Positions 23,939 to 31,624 of a stretch of 36,514 bases of DNA are shown one piece after another; the first letter of the stretch is position 1; every line of letters begins with the position of its first letter. The notes under the pieces are model-generated. The model worked only from the letters and a program-made list of their open reading frames with translations. It was not told the DNA's origin and made no database searches. This stretch comes from Thermoleophilum album. Lineage in GTDB: Bacteria; Actinomycetota; Thermoleophilia; Solirubrobacterales; Thermoleophilaceae. A program made the translations under genes and the position numbers. The stretch lies in the NCBI RefSeq assembly GCF_900108055.1, contig NZ_FNWJ01000003.1:1-36514 (forward strand). Direction: 5' to 3'.

Positions 23939-25072
23939 TTGCGTCCTACGCAAATGCTCGGTCGTGGCGCCGTGGTGATGATCGGCGTGGCGACGCTCGT
24001 TCCCGCGGCTGCCGCCAGTCCCACCGGTGGCGCTGGGATCCCCGATGACCCGCGCGTACGGGCTCTCAGTTGCGTCGCTACGGCGCAGCGCCCTTGCCCC
24101 GCAGATGGAGCGCTCGTCCGCGGCGGCAAGGTGAAGGTCGAGGGATCGGAACTGCAGGCATCCACCGCCCTCATCTTCCGCGGTCGTCGCGGCCGTCGCG
24201 ACGACGTCCGCGTGAAGCCGCGAAAGGTGGAAGAGGGAGGAATCGAGGCGAACGTGCCGCGGAGAGCGCGCAGCGGGCCGGTCGTTGTCGTGAACCGCTT
24301 CGGCGCCACCACTCGAGCGGCTCGGCACGTGGCGGTCAAGGCCGCTGCTCGGCCCGAGCCGATCGACGCCGCGCCAGGCGGCAAGTTCTTCTTCGCGGGG
24401 CGATCCAAGCCGACCTTCACGTTCCAGGTAGGCCGAGCCGTGACGGCGCAGGTGGAGCTCGTTCGCGAATCGGATGGCGCGGTCGTGCGAGCGTGGGACG
24501 TCCCGGCCGAGCCCGGTCGCCCGGCCGAGATCCGCTGGGACGGAAAAACCGTCGACGGGGGCGTGCAGAATGGCCGCTACCGCTTCCGCATCGCAGGCGA
24601 CGCAGCCACTGCGGCGAGCCCCGCCCCCGACGCGCAGGCCGACTTCGCCTACTTCGACCACGTCTTCCCGATCCGCGGGCGTCACAACATGGGCTACACC
24701 GACACGAACAACTTCGGTGGCGGTCGCAACCACAAGGGCCAGGACATGTTCGCTGCTTGCGGCACGCGCCTGGCGGCAGCCCGCGGCGGTCGCGTGAAGT
24801 TCGCCGGGTATCACAGCGCCGCCGGCAACTACGTCGTCATCGATGGCGCCGGCACGGACGTCGACTACGTCTACATGCACTTGCGCTCGGCCCCGCTCGT
24901 CAGGACCGGGCAGCGTGTGTTCACCGGGCAGCAGATCGGTGAAGTCGGAGAAACCGGACGCGCAACCGGCTGCCACCTGCACTTCGAGATGTGGTCGGCG
25001 CCCGGCTGGTATGACGGCGGGGCGGCCTTCGACCCGCTCCCGCATCTACAGGCCTGGGACGCGTACAGCTGA
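23939..25072 (+). CDS. secreted M23 peptidase with FlgD-Ig-like domain
   Basis: 377 aa from the TTG at 23939. This start is supported because GAGAGG lies exactly 8 bases upstream, the same spacing as GAGAGG to ATG in the homologous gene at 34617. A signal peptide is followed by two beta-rich regions, the second FlgD-Ig-like (PAEIRWDGKTVDGGVQNGRYRF). The C-terminal M23 domain has HKGQDMFAACGTRL, YMHLRSAPL and CHLHFEMWSAPGW. It cleaves peptidoglycan peptides. It is under riboswitch copy 2 and operator site 10, and divergent from another M23 gene. Confidence 0.92.
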   Translation: MRPTQMLGRGAVVMIGVATLVPAAAASPTGGAGIPDDPRVRALSCVATAQRPCPADGALVRGGKVKVEGSELQASTALIFRGRRGRRDDVRVKPRKVEEGGIEANVPRRARSGPVVVVNRFGATTRAARHVAVKAAARPEPIDAAPGGKFFFAGRSKPTFTFQVGRAVTAQVELVRESDGAVVRAWDVPAEPGRPAEIRWDGKTVDGGVQNGRYRFRIAGDAATAASPAPDAQADFAYFDHVFPIRGRHNMGYTDTNNFGGGRNHKGQDMFAACGTRLAAARGGRVKFAGYHSAAGNYVVIDGAGTDVDYVYMHLRSAPLVRTGQRVFTGQQIGEVGETGRATGCHLHFEMWSAPGWYDGGAAFDPLPHLQAWDAYS

Positions 25073-25275
25073 GCGGCGCCCTGGATCAGCTCCTCGACAT
25101 CGTCGTCATCGCCGGCGTGCTCGCGGCGATCTTCGGCCTCACCGAGTGGCTCGGGGCACGGTCACGGCAGGGGCCGCGACGATATGAGAAAACGCGGCAG
25201 TGCCGGAGCGACGCGGCATCGACAACCACCGCCCACGGGGAGGACCCTGTCTCCGACCTGCGGCGCGCGGCTTAG
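25069..25275 (+). CDS. possible small membrane protein, start uncertain
   Basis: The open frame overlaps the M23 stop and encodes a hydrophobic helix (LLDIVVIAGVLAAIFGLTEW) followed by a basic tail, about 68 aa. No ATG, GTG or TTG precedes the helix; a CTG at 25069 would be needed. Weakly supported. Confidence 0.28.
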   Translation: MSGALDQLLDIVVIAGVLAAIFGLTEWLGARSRQGPRRYEKTRQCRSDAASTTTAHGEDPVSDLRRAA

Positions 25276-25504
25276 CTAGGCGACGGTCGCTCGGGGCAGG
25301 CGTTGACGGTCTTGAGCCATCGCCTGTTTGGGGAATAGAAGACCGCAAGTGGTCGTGGCCGCCGCGCCGCGGCCTCGACTCTGAGATCCGTTTGTGTGAA
25401 GTGACGGGAGCGGCTTCACAACATCGGCTTGGGCCCTTCACGGCTTCTTCAACGCGGGGCGCGACGCTCAGGCCGCCGGAATCAACGAGCGATTGGAGAC
25501 CGCC
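25276..25504. other. gene-free promoter region
   Basis: No gene seen. It holds the CTTCAC repeats (site C). TGTGAAG at 25395-25401 faces CTTCACA at 25414-25420, making a 7-bp inverted repeat. Confidence 0.5.
25414..25452 (+). promoter_or_regulatory. 11-bp-phased CTTCAC repeats (putative response-regulator site C)
   Basis: CTTCAC at 25414, CTTCAC at 25436 and CTTCAA at 25447 (spacings 22 and 11), the mirror of site A's 11/22. It lies upstream of the tiny ORF at 25505 and the ICMT-like gene. Confidence 0.55.
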
Positions 25505-25624
25505 ATGACCATCCGACAGATGTGGGGCCTGGCGGGAGAGGATGGACGCGTTGGCGAGCTCGAGCCACATGATGCCGGGCGGCGACCAGATGCACGGCAT
25601 GGACATGGGCCGGTGACGCCGTGA
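25505..25624 (+). CDS. tiny ORF with an overlapping Met/His-rich frame
   Basis: 39 aa from the ATG at 25505, with GGAGA about 6 bases upstream. The last bases overlap the GTG of the next gene. The +1 frame over the same DNA ends in SSSHMMPGGDQMHGMDMGR, a Met/His-rich copper-peptide-like sequence with its own ATG at 25541. Either the true product is in the second frame, or a one-base slip split a single small gene. Not a known family. Confidence 0.4.
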   Translation: MTIRQMWGLAGEDGRVGELEPHDAGRRPDARHGHGPVTP

Positions 25625-26286
25625 ATGACTACGGGTACGGCCTGTGGTTCCTGGTGGTGGTCAACACCGCGGTGGTGCTTATCTTCGCGGCCAGCTTCTT
25701 CCACCCCACGAGCGAGCGCGACTGGCGGGCGTTCGGGACCTTCTCGGCGTTCGTCGTCGCCCTGTTCACCGAGATGTACGGCCTGCCGCTGACCGTCTAC
25801 CTGCTCTCGAGCTGGCTCGGCAACGGCTTCCTCGGCCTCGACCTCACCCACGACGGCGGGCACCTGTGGGCAGAGCTCATCGGCTGGGAAGGCGACCCGC
25901 ACTTCAGCCCGTTCCACCTGGTCAGCTACGTGTTCATCATCGGCGGCTTCTGGATCGTCGCCGCGGCGTGGAGCTCCCTCTACCGGGCCCAAAAGGCTGG
26001 AGGCCTCGCCGTCGACCGCCTGTACGCGCGGATACGCCACCCGCAGTACGTGGGGTTCATGGCCATCATGGTCGGCTTCCTGCTGCAGTGGCCGACGCTC
26101 CCAACGCTGCTGATGTTCCCGGTGCTGGTCTACGTCTACCGGCGCCTGGCGATCTCCGAGGAAGGTGAGACCCGTGACCGGTTCGGCGCCCGGTGCGACG
26201 CCCACGCGGCACGCACGCCGCGGTTCCTACCGCGACTCCGCACCGATACCCGTCCTCCGCGATCTCGCCAGGTACGAACGCCATGA
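25621..26286 (+). CDS. isoprenylcysteine carboxyl methyltransferase-like membrane protein
   Basis: 221 aa with about five membrane segments. The C-terminal region has the ICMT/phospholipid methyltransferase pattern: LYARIRHPQYVGFMAIMVGF, then LAISEEGETRDRFGARCDAHAARTPRFLPR. Family members use S-adenosylmethionine, but bacterial substrates are mostly unknown, and members recur in metal-resistance islands. The GTG start overlaps the stop of the tiny ORF. The C-terminal ~15 residues (TDTRPPRSRQVRTP) are low-complexity. Promoter site C suggests two-component control. Confidence 0.8.
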   Translation: MNDYGYGLWFLVVVNTAVVLIFAASFFHPTSERDWRAFGTFSAFVVALFTEMYGLPLTVYLLSSWLGNGFLGLDLTHDGGHLWAELIGWEGDPHFSPFHLVSYVFIIGGFWIVAAAWSSLYRAQKAGGLAVDRLYARIRHPQYVGFMAIMVGFLLQWPTLPTLLMFPVLVYVYRRLAISEEGETRDRFGARCDAHAARTPRFLPRLRTDTRPPRSRQVRTP

Positions 26287-26367
26287 CGAGCCCAACCGCA
26301 CACGCGCACGCCGTGCCGGCCGACGCCGGGCCCGAGCGCGTAACGCTCGCATGCCAATCTGTGGGCC

Positions 26368-28542
26368 TCATCCGGCGGGCACCGGCGTGTCGGGCTGCCG
26401 AGCCAGGCGCGCGGCACGCACCCCGGTGTATCGCCGACGCGCCGGGCTGGTGGGCCAGACAGCCACGATCCCACCGAACAGCGCGATCAGCCCGCCGACG
26501 TAGACCCAGATGACCAGTGGAAACACGATCAGCCGGAACTGGGCGGTCCCGGGGCTGCCACGGTAGCGATCGGCCAGCGCCGCGACGATAAGTCCTTGGA
26601 CGTCGCTCGGTGCCGAGGCGAAGCGCTGGTCCGCCTCGCGGATCGCGTCTTCGAGGCTTCGCACGTCCGGCTGCACCGCCACCCACATGTCGTCACCGAG
26701 ATCGGTTCGGATGCCGACCTCCGTGGTCGCCTCGCCCTCGAAGAAGCTGCGGATCGGCGCCTTCGGATCGCTGCTGCGAGCCCCGTAGTAGTTGCGGCGA
26801 GGTTCCAAGCGGAACCGCTCGGACCCGTTCTGCACGTCCAAGACTGCGCCGAGCGTGACTGGAGCGCCCGTGCCCGCAGGATCGTCGAGGACCGTTGCGG
26901 TCGCCGCGCGATAGGTAACGGTGTAGGCGCCGACCTGCGTCGACTCCCCGGGAGTGAGCCGTGCGTCTCGACGCTCCTCGAACGCGGACGACACCGCCAC
27001 TCCAAGGAACATGATCGCCATCCCGACGTGGACGATGTAACCGCCGTAGCGTCGGCGGTTCTGCGCCACCAGTCCGAGCAACGCCGACGCGAGGCCTATG
27101 CCGCCGATCGACCGGCGTGCGGCCGTGCCGCGCCAGAACTCCTGCGCCGCAACCGTGATCGCGAACGCGACGAGGGTGAACATCAGCAGCGACGCGGCGC
27201 TCTCGGCCGCCGGTGTGAGAGCCAGCAGCCCGGCGAGCGTCATCACCGCCGCGGCTACCGGAATCGTGAACGCGCGCCGAATGCCGGCGCGGGTGACGCG
27301 GCGCCACGCAAGGGCAGGGCCGATGCCGGACAGGAGGACCAGGACGATCGCGAGCGGGGCCGCGTAGCGGTTGAACCATGGCGGCCCGACGCTCACCGCC
27401 TCTCCGCTGACCGCTTCTGAGATCAGCGGGAAGAACGTCCCCCAGAAGATCGCCAGGCATAGCCCGACCAACGCCAGGTTGTTGAGGAGGAAGACAGCTT
27501 CGCGCGATACCAGCGACTCCAGCTTGCCCTCGGAACGCAGGTGATCGAGGCGACTCACGACCAAAGCGACCGAGCCTGCGACGACCACGACGATGAAGAT
27601 CAGGAACGGCAGGCCGAGCGTCGAGGCGCCGAATGCGTGGATGGATTGCAGGATCCCCGACCGCACGAGCAGCGTGCCCGTCAGCGCCAGGACGAACGTC
27701 GCGATGATCAGCGATACGTTCCATACCCGCAGCATCCCGCGACGCTCCTGCACGACGATCGAGTGCAGGAACGCCGTGCCCGTAAGCCATGGCATGAGCG
27801 CCGCGTTCTCCACCGGATCCCAACCCCAGTAACCGCCCCAGCCGAGTTCCGAGTAGCCCCAGTAGGACCCGAGCAGCAGGCCGGCTCCCAGGAATGTCCA
27901 GGCCACGAGGGCAAACCGCCGCGTCGCGCGGATCCAGTCGGCGCCGGTTCGGCGGGTGATCAGCGCCCCGACCGCGAAGGCGAACGGGATCGAGAAGCCC
28001 ACATAGCCGACGTAGAGCGCCGGCGGGTGGAACATCATCATCTCGTTCCGTAGAAGAGGGTTAAGGCCGGCGCCTTCGGCGGGAGGCGTCGCAAGCACGG
28101 TGAACGGGTTCTCGCCGACCACGACCATCAACGTCAGGAAGAACGCGGCGATCGTGCCGAGCACGGCGGTCGCGTAGGGCAGGATCTGCTGCAGGGCGTT
28201 GCGCGTCGTGCGTAGGACGACGCTCGAGAAGACCGCCAGCAGGAACACCCAGAGCAGCAGCGAGCCTTCCTGGCTCGACCACATCGCGGTGAGCTTGTAG
28301 AAGGTCGGCGTGCTCGTCGACGAGTTGCGCGCTACGAGCTCGAAGGAGAAATCGGATCGCAGATACGCGAGCTCCAGCAGGACCATCGCAAGCGTGAGCA
28401 GCCCCGCGAGGCAGTAGAACGCGCGACGGGCTGAAACGACGAAGCGAGCGCCGCCGCGGCCGGCGCCGTAGAGCGCTGCGGCAACCGCGTAGAGCGCGGT
28501 GAGCAGTGCGACATCCAGCGCGGCGGACCCGACCTCGGCCAT
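26368..28542 (-). CDS. ccmF: cytochrome c heme lyase subunit CcmF
   Basis: 724 aa, polytopic. The WWD-type heme-handling region reads ELGWGGYWGWDPVENAALMPW. Other CcmF landmarks are MWSSQEGSLLLWVFLLAVFSS and MMMFHPPALYVGYVGFSIPFAF. CcmF delivers heme to apocytochrome c in System I maturation. The ATG at 28542 is chosen because operator site 11 ends 10 bp upstream and TACGAT lies 6 bases before the ATG, as in leaderless promoters. A start at 28590 would place the operator inside the gene. No ccmA-E, ccmG or ccmH is present here, so the rest of the system must lie elsewhere or this is an extra copy. Confidence 0.9.
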   Translation of the reverse strand: MAEVGSAALDVALLTALYAVAAALYGAGRGGARFVVSARRAFYCLAGLLTLAMVLLELAYLRSDFSFELVARNSSTSTPTFYKLTAMWSSQEGSLLLWVFLLAVFSSVVLRTTRNALQQILPYATAVLGTIAAFFLTLMVVVGENPFTVLATPPAEGAGLNPLLRNEMMMFHPPALYVGYVGFSIPFAFAVGALITRRTGADWIRATRRFALVAWTFLGAGLLLGSYWGYSELGWGGYWGWDPVENAALMPWLTGTAFLHSIVVQERRGMLRVWNVSLIIATFVLALTGTLLVRSGILQSIHAFGASTLGLPFLIFIVVVVAGSVALVVSRLDHLRSEGKLESLVSREAVFLLNNLALVGLCLAIFWGTFFPLISEAVSGEAVSVGPPWFNRYAAPLAIVLVLLSGIGPALAWRRVTRAGIRRAFTIPVAAAVMTLAGLLALTPAAESAASLLMFTLVAFAITVAAQEFWRGTAARRSIGGIGLASALLGLVAQNRRRYGGYIVHVGMAIMFLGVAVSSAFEERRDARLTPGESTQVGAYTVTYRAATATVLDDPAGTGAPVTLGAVLDVQNGSERFRLEPRRNYYGARSSDPKAPIRSFFEGEATTEVGIRTDLGDDMWVAVQPDVRSLEDAIREADQRFASAPSDVQGLIVAALADRYRGSPGTAQFRLIVFPLVIWVYVGGLIALFGGIVAVWPTSPARRRYTGVRAARLARQPDTPVPAG

Positions 28543-28552
28543 CAGCGGATCG

Positions 28553-28569
28553 TACGACAAGCTGTAGGA
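28553..28569. promoter_or_regulatory. 17-bp operator, site 11
   Basis: TACGACAAGCTGTAGGA, one mismatch, 10 bp upstream of the ccmF start. Confidence 0.6.
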
Positions 28570-28623
28570 GTAGCGGTAGGCTCCACCCACGATGGCTGTC
28601 CACCGGCGCCGCAGGGGCCGACA

Positions 28624-28944
28624 GTGAAGGAACAGTCCGGAGCCCGGCCGATCTTCTCGAGCGTCGCCGGCGGCGCTCCCCGACCATGGCTGAACGCTCT
28701 GCGGCTGCTTTCGCTAGCCGACGGTCTACTGCTCGTCGCCTTGCTCTACGTGGCGGTCAGCCACAATGAGCCAGCCGTCGACGTGCTCGGCCCGGCGCAC
28801 GGTGTGCTCTTCCTCGCCCTCCTGGCCGGGATCGGGGGCGGCGCCCGCAACGGCTGGTGGACGTGGCTTTTCTTCGTCGCGGTCGCGATCCTGGGCCCGC
28901 TTGCGTCGGTCCCCGGGTTGGAGCGGCTACGCAGACGTCGCTGA
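28624..28944 (+). CDS. DUF3817-like small membrane protein
   Basis: 106 aa with three hydrophobic segments. LRLLSLADGLLLVALLYVAV and VLGPAHGVLFLALL match the DUF3817 layout (conserved HGxLF). The function is unknown. The GTG at 28624 is the best available start. It is divergent from ccmF with operator site 11 between them, and ends 5 bp from the stop of the convergent FliL-like gene. Confidence 0.75.
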   Translation: MKEQSGARPIFSSVAGGAPRPWLNALRLLSLADGLLLVALLYVAVSHNEPAVDVLGPAHGVLFLALLAGIGGGARNGWWTWLFFVAVAILGPLASVPGLERLRRRR

Positions 28945-28949
28945 GGGCG

Positions 28950-29375
28950 CTATTGGACCGTCACGTCCATGAGCAGCACGTCCTCCACCAGCACGTCGGT
29001 CTCCGCGCGGAGCCGCTTGACGATGCGCTTCTTCAGCCGCCGGCGCCCGCTACGCCGGATCAGCGAGCTGGCCGGCGTCCCCGTGATGACGTCAGTGACG
29101 ATGTCGCGCACGAGGGCCTCCTGCTCGAGGGGGCCGAAGCCCTCGGGCGGCTTTCCCTCCTCCTCGGGGAAAACGGTGTCCTCCAAGAGGAGGAGCGAGA
29201 CGCTGACCTTCGCGAAGCGGTCCCCGTCGAGGTTGACGACGAACTCGCGCGGCAGCACGTAGCCGAACCCATCGACCTTGTGCTCCGGCTCGGCCGGCTT
29301 CGCCAGCGCGAACTTGTAGGCGCCGCCGCCCAGGGCAGCGACGAGCGCGACGGTGATCACGACTCGCTTCTTCAT
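28950..29375 (-). CDS. FliL-like membrane protein, not in a flagellar operon
   Basis: 141 aa. One N-terminal membrane helix precedes a periplasmic domain with FVVNLDGDRFAKVSVSLLLLE and a C-terminal helix-strand region (RIVKRLRAETDVLVEDVLLMDVTVQ), the FliL pattern. FliL associates with the flagellar stator, but no flagellar gene is nearby. GGAGG precedes the ATG at a good distance, inside a small hairpin. Operator site 12 lies 101 bp upstream of the start, so it appears to be a regulon member. It may be a stator-independent paralogue. Confidence 0.75.
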   Translation of the reverse strand: MKKRVVITVALVAALGGGAYKFALAKPAEPEHKVDGFGYVLPREFVVNLDGDRFAKVSVSLLLLEDTVFPEEEGKPPEGFGPLEQEALVRDIVTDVITGTPASSLIRRSGRRRLKKRIVKRLRAETDVLVEDVLLMDVTVQ

Positions 29376-29376
29376 G

Positions 29377-29391
29377 GTTCCTCCATGGAAC
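29377..29391 (-). promoter_or_regulatory. small hairpin over the FliL-like ribosome binding site
   Basis: On the minus strand, GTTCC-ATGGA-GGAAC places the Shine-Dalgarno bases in the loop and 3' arm, directly before the ATG at 29375. A second inverted repeat, GGAGCAGGTGCTCC, is at 29409-29422 in the same leader. Confidence 0.35.
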
Positions 29392-29476
29392 GTGGTTGCT
29401 CCGTCCTTGGAGCAGGTGCTCCCGGCTTCGTCGGATTGCGGGTGCTTCTGAAGCGTCCCGGCGCCCGCGTGGACAA

Positions 29477-29493
29477 TCCGACAGTACGTAGGA
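29477..29493. promoter_or_regulatory. 17-bp operator, site 12 (exact match)
   Basis: TCCGACAGTACGTAGGA, exact match, followed by CTTG. It lies between the stop of the 63-aa gene and the FliL-like gene. Confidence 0.68.
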
Positions 29494-29502
29494 CTTGCGG
29501 CG

Positions 29503-29694
29503 TCAGTCGGTCGAGCGAACCGTGATGCTCGCGCGACTGTCTACCGCGGACCCCGTGTCCAGGGTCGAGTCGTCCCGCGATTCCAGGAAGTAGATGAGCG
29601 CCGCGACGAGCACGAGCGCGATGGCGATGGCGGCGAGCCAGTACGCGACTCGCAGGAGCGCCCTCTTGGCTCGGTGACCTCGATCGTCAGTCAT
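29503..29694 (-). CDS. small single-helix membrane protein
   Basis: 63 aa. A basic cytoplasmic head (TDDRGHRAKRALLR) precedes one membrane helix (VAYWLAAIAIALVLVAALIY) and a short exported Ser/Asp-rich tail. The ATG at 29694 is 3 bp from operator site 13, and TAGAGT lies 7 bases upstream, as in leaderless transcripts. The family is unknown. Confidence 0.65.
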   Translation of the reverse strand: MTDDRGHRAKRALLRVAYWLAAIAIALVLVAALIYFLESRDDSTLDTGSAVDSRASITVRSTD

Positions 29695-29697
29695 GGT

Positions 29698-29714
29698 CCC
29701 TACTCTATGTAGGA
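29698..29714. promoter_or_regulatory. 17-bp operator, site 13, between two divergent start codons
   Basis: CCCTACTCTATGTAGGA; its core CCTAC-N5-GTAGG is a perfect inverted repeat. Start codons lie 3 bp away on the minus strand (29694) and 2 bp away on the plus strand (29717). Confidence 0.65.
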
Positions 29715-29716
29715 GT

Positions 29717-30628
29717 ATGTCGCTCCTCGCCTCTGGGCGGCCGCGCCCGTCCGACGGAACCGCCCCGGTCGTGCAGCTCTCACAGGGTTTGGCCATAGCG
29801 CTCGTCGCGGCGGCGCTCGGATACGCGCTCCACCACCTTCCGTTCCTCGAAGACCACGCGATGCTCAGCGCTGCGCTTTCCGTCGCGGCCGCAGGAGTGG
29901 CCGCTGTCGCGCTCGGCGCGGTGGCCGTCCCCAGCCGGCGCCGTCTCCTTCCTGTGGTCGTCTTCGCGCCGGGGCGTACCAGCCCCGTTCAGCCCCTGGA
30001 ACGCCGAGATATCGACTTCTGCGTCGCCCTGCACCGAGAGGCACTCGGGCATGGATTCTTCGTCGAGCTCGGTGATCGCTTCATGCGGGCGTACTACCGG
30101 ACGTTCCTCGACTCGCCCCACGCTGTCGCGATCAAGACGGACGTTGGCGGGCAGGCAGTCGGCTTTCTCGTTGGCGCGACACGGGCGCGCGCTCACCGGC
30201 GCTGGACGCTCCGACATCGCGGCGCCACCCTGGCGTTGCTCGCCGCAGCCGGCCTCGTCGGTCACCCGCGAGTCGCGGTGCGTTTCGTCCGCACGAGACT
30301 CGCCCGTTACCTGCGAACGTGGCGTCGGCATCGGGTGAACGAATCGGCACAGCGGTCGGTTGTCGCGCCGGACCCGGCTGTCCTGACGCACGTTGCCGTC
30401 GTACCCGGCGCGCGCGGCTCCGGTGCCGGCCAACAGCTCGTCGAGGCGTTCACCGACCACGCGCGGCGTGCGGGTGCCGACCGTGCGCTGCTGACCACGC
30501 TCGCCGGCGAAGGTGGCGCCGGCGGCTTCTATGAGCGTCTCGGCTGGCGCAAGTCGGGAGTTCACACGACCGCCGATGGGCATCGCGTGGAGGAATGGAC
30601 GTTCGCCCTCGAGGTCGCCATCCCGTGA
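29717..30628 (+). CDS. GNAT acetyltransferase with N-terminal membrane segments
   Basis: 303 aa from the ATG at 29717. Two hydrophobic segments (about 20-36 and 44-70) anchor a cytoplasmic GNAT domain at about residues 90-300. The acetyl-CoA loop is LTHVAVVPGARGSGAGQQLV, and GGAGGFYERLGWRKSG is the C-terminal motif. The substrate is unknown. An anchored GNAT near wall genes could modify an envelope precursor or a membrane protein. A GTG at 29771 is an alternative start if the abutting operator argues against leaderless translation. The stop overlaps the next gene's GTG. Confidence 0.78.
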   Translation: MSLLASGRPRPSDGTAPVVQLSQGLAIALVAAALGYALHHLPFLEDHAMLSAALSVAAAGVAAVALGAVAVPSRRRLLPVVVFAPGRTSPVQPLERRDIDFCVALHREALGHGFFVELGDRFMRAYYRTFLDSPHAVAIKTDVGGQAVGFLVGATRARAHRRWTLRHRGATLALLAAAGLVGHPRVAVRFVRTRLARYLRTWRRHRVNESAQRSVVAPDPAVLTHVAVVPGARGSGAGQQLVEAFTDHARRAGADRALLTTLAGEGGAGGFYERLGWRKSGVHTTADGHRVEEWTFALEVAIP

Positions 30629-31611
30629 GAGCCGTGCTGCTGGTCCTCGCCACGTGCGCGAGCGTGGCACTGGTTGCGTGCGGCGGCGACGAGGCGGCCC
30701 AACAAGGGACCTCGACGGCGGCTGGTCAGCGCTCGCCTGCGACCGTCCCAGTCAGCCGGCCGCAGGTCGAGCCGTTCGTTCCGGACAGTGCCGAGGTGTA
30801 CGCCAATGGCAAGCGCCTCGCCGGTCAGATCGCACAGGACGCGCTGACGTATCGACGGGGCGCGACCGCGCGGGAAGTCGCTGAGTCCCTGCCGGATGCC
30901 GCGGTATCGACGCGGAGGCTTGCACGCATCCTCGCGCCGGTCGTCGACCCGGAGATGCGCTCCACCGGCCAGGTCGTCTACCCGCAGCTCTCCGGAGTGA
31001 CCGAGACGTCGCTCGGGGTGATGGTCGTGGTGCGGCAGACGCTCGAGAGCGCCGACGGCGCCCGCAGTTCGTTCACCCGGGTTCTCGACGTGCGCCTCCG
31101 CCGGTCGGGCGGGCCCTGGGAGTTCGACTCCATCGCGTCGGTCGGCGGGCGGCCTATGTCTCGCCCGGCTTCGCTCCCCGATGAGGCGGAGCGCGTCCTA
31201 GACCATCCCAACATCGAGCTTTCCGACAGCGCCCGCTGGGACATCTATCGCGGTAACGTCGACCCGTCGCTGCTCACCGCGCTCGCGAACGTCGCTGACG
31301 AGCACGAGCTTGCCGTGGCCGTCATCAAGTCGGGCCATCCGCCGAACGTTTGGGCCACCGACCGTGCAAGCGCCCATTCGCGTGGGTTCGCAGCCGACAT
31401 CTACGCGGTCGACGGCGAGCTCGTCATTCGCCAGCGGCAGGTTGGTACCGGCGCCCACGCCGCCGCTCGGATGTTCTTCGAGGGCGGCGCGCGACAGCTA
31501 GGGAGCCCCTGGTCGTTCGGAGGCGGGAGGCGGTCGTTCACCGACCCGGTCCACCAGGACCACATCCACGTCCAGCAGGCGGCGGTGCGAGACGTCGCCG
31601 ACGGCGATTAG
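30625..31611 (+). CDS. lipoprotein with M15-like (D-Ala-D-Ala peptidase fold) domain
   Basis: 328 aa from the GTG at 30625, whose GTGA overlaps the GNAT stop. The signal peptide ends in the lipobox LVAC. The C-terminal ~110 residues have zinc-peptidase M15 features: SAHSRGFAADIYAVDG (HxxxxxxD) and PVHQDHIHVQ (HxxHxH). These enzymes trim peptidoglycan stem peptides. The middle region (about 90-200) is beta-rich and unassigned. It lies directly upstream of lgt, the enzyme that would lipidate it. Confidence 0.75.
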   Translation: MRAVLLVLATCASVALVACGGDEAAQQGTSTAAGQRSPATVPVSRPQVEPFVPDSAEVYANGKRLAGQIAQDALTYRRGATAREVAESLPDAAVSTRRLARILAPVVDPEMRSTGQVVYPQLSGVTETSLGVMVVVRQTLESADGARSSFTRVLDVRLRRSGGPWEFDSIASVGGRPMSRPASLPDEAERVLDHPNIELSDSARWDIYRGNVDPSLLTALANVADEHELAVAVIKSGHPPNVWATDRASAHSRGFAADIYAVDGELVIRQRQVGTGAHAAARMFFEGGARQLGSPWSFGGGRRSFTDPVHQDHIHVQQAAVRDVADGD

Positions 31612-31624
31612 CACGGACGCCAGG

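Noticed and set aside
26284-26513. Plus-strand frame beginning MTSPTAHAHA after the ICMT-like gene
   Set aside because: It soon overlaps the ccmF 3' end and turns into Arg/Ala-rich shadow sequence; no ribosome binding site.
28200-28215. GTAGGA in ccmF
   Set aside because: Single half-site without a partner at the right spacing, inside coding sequence.
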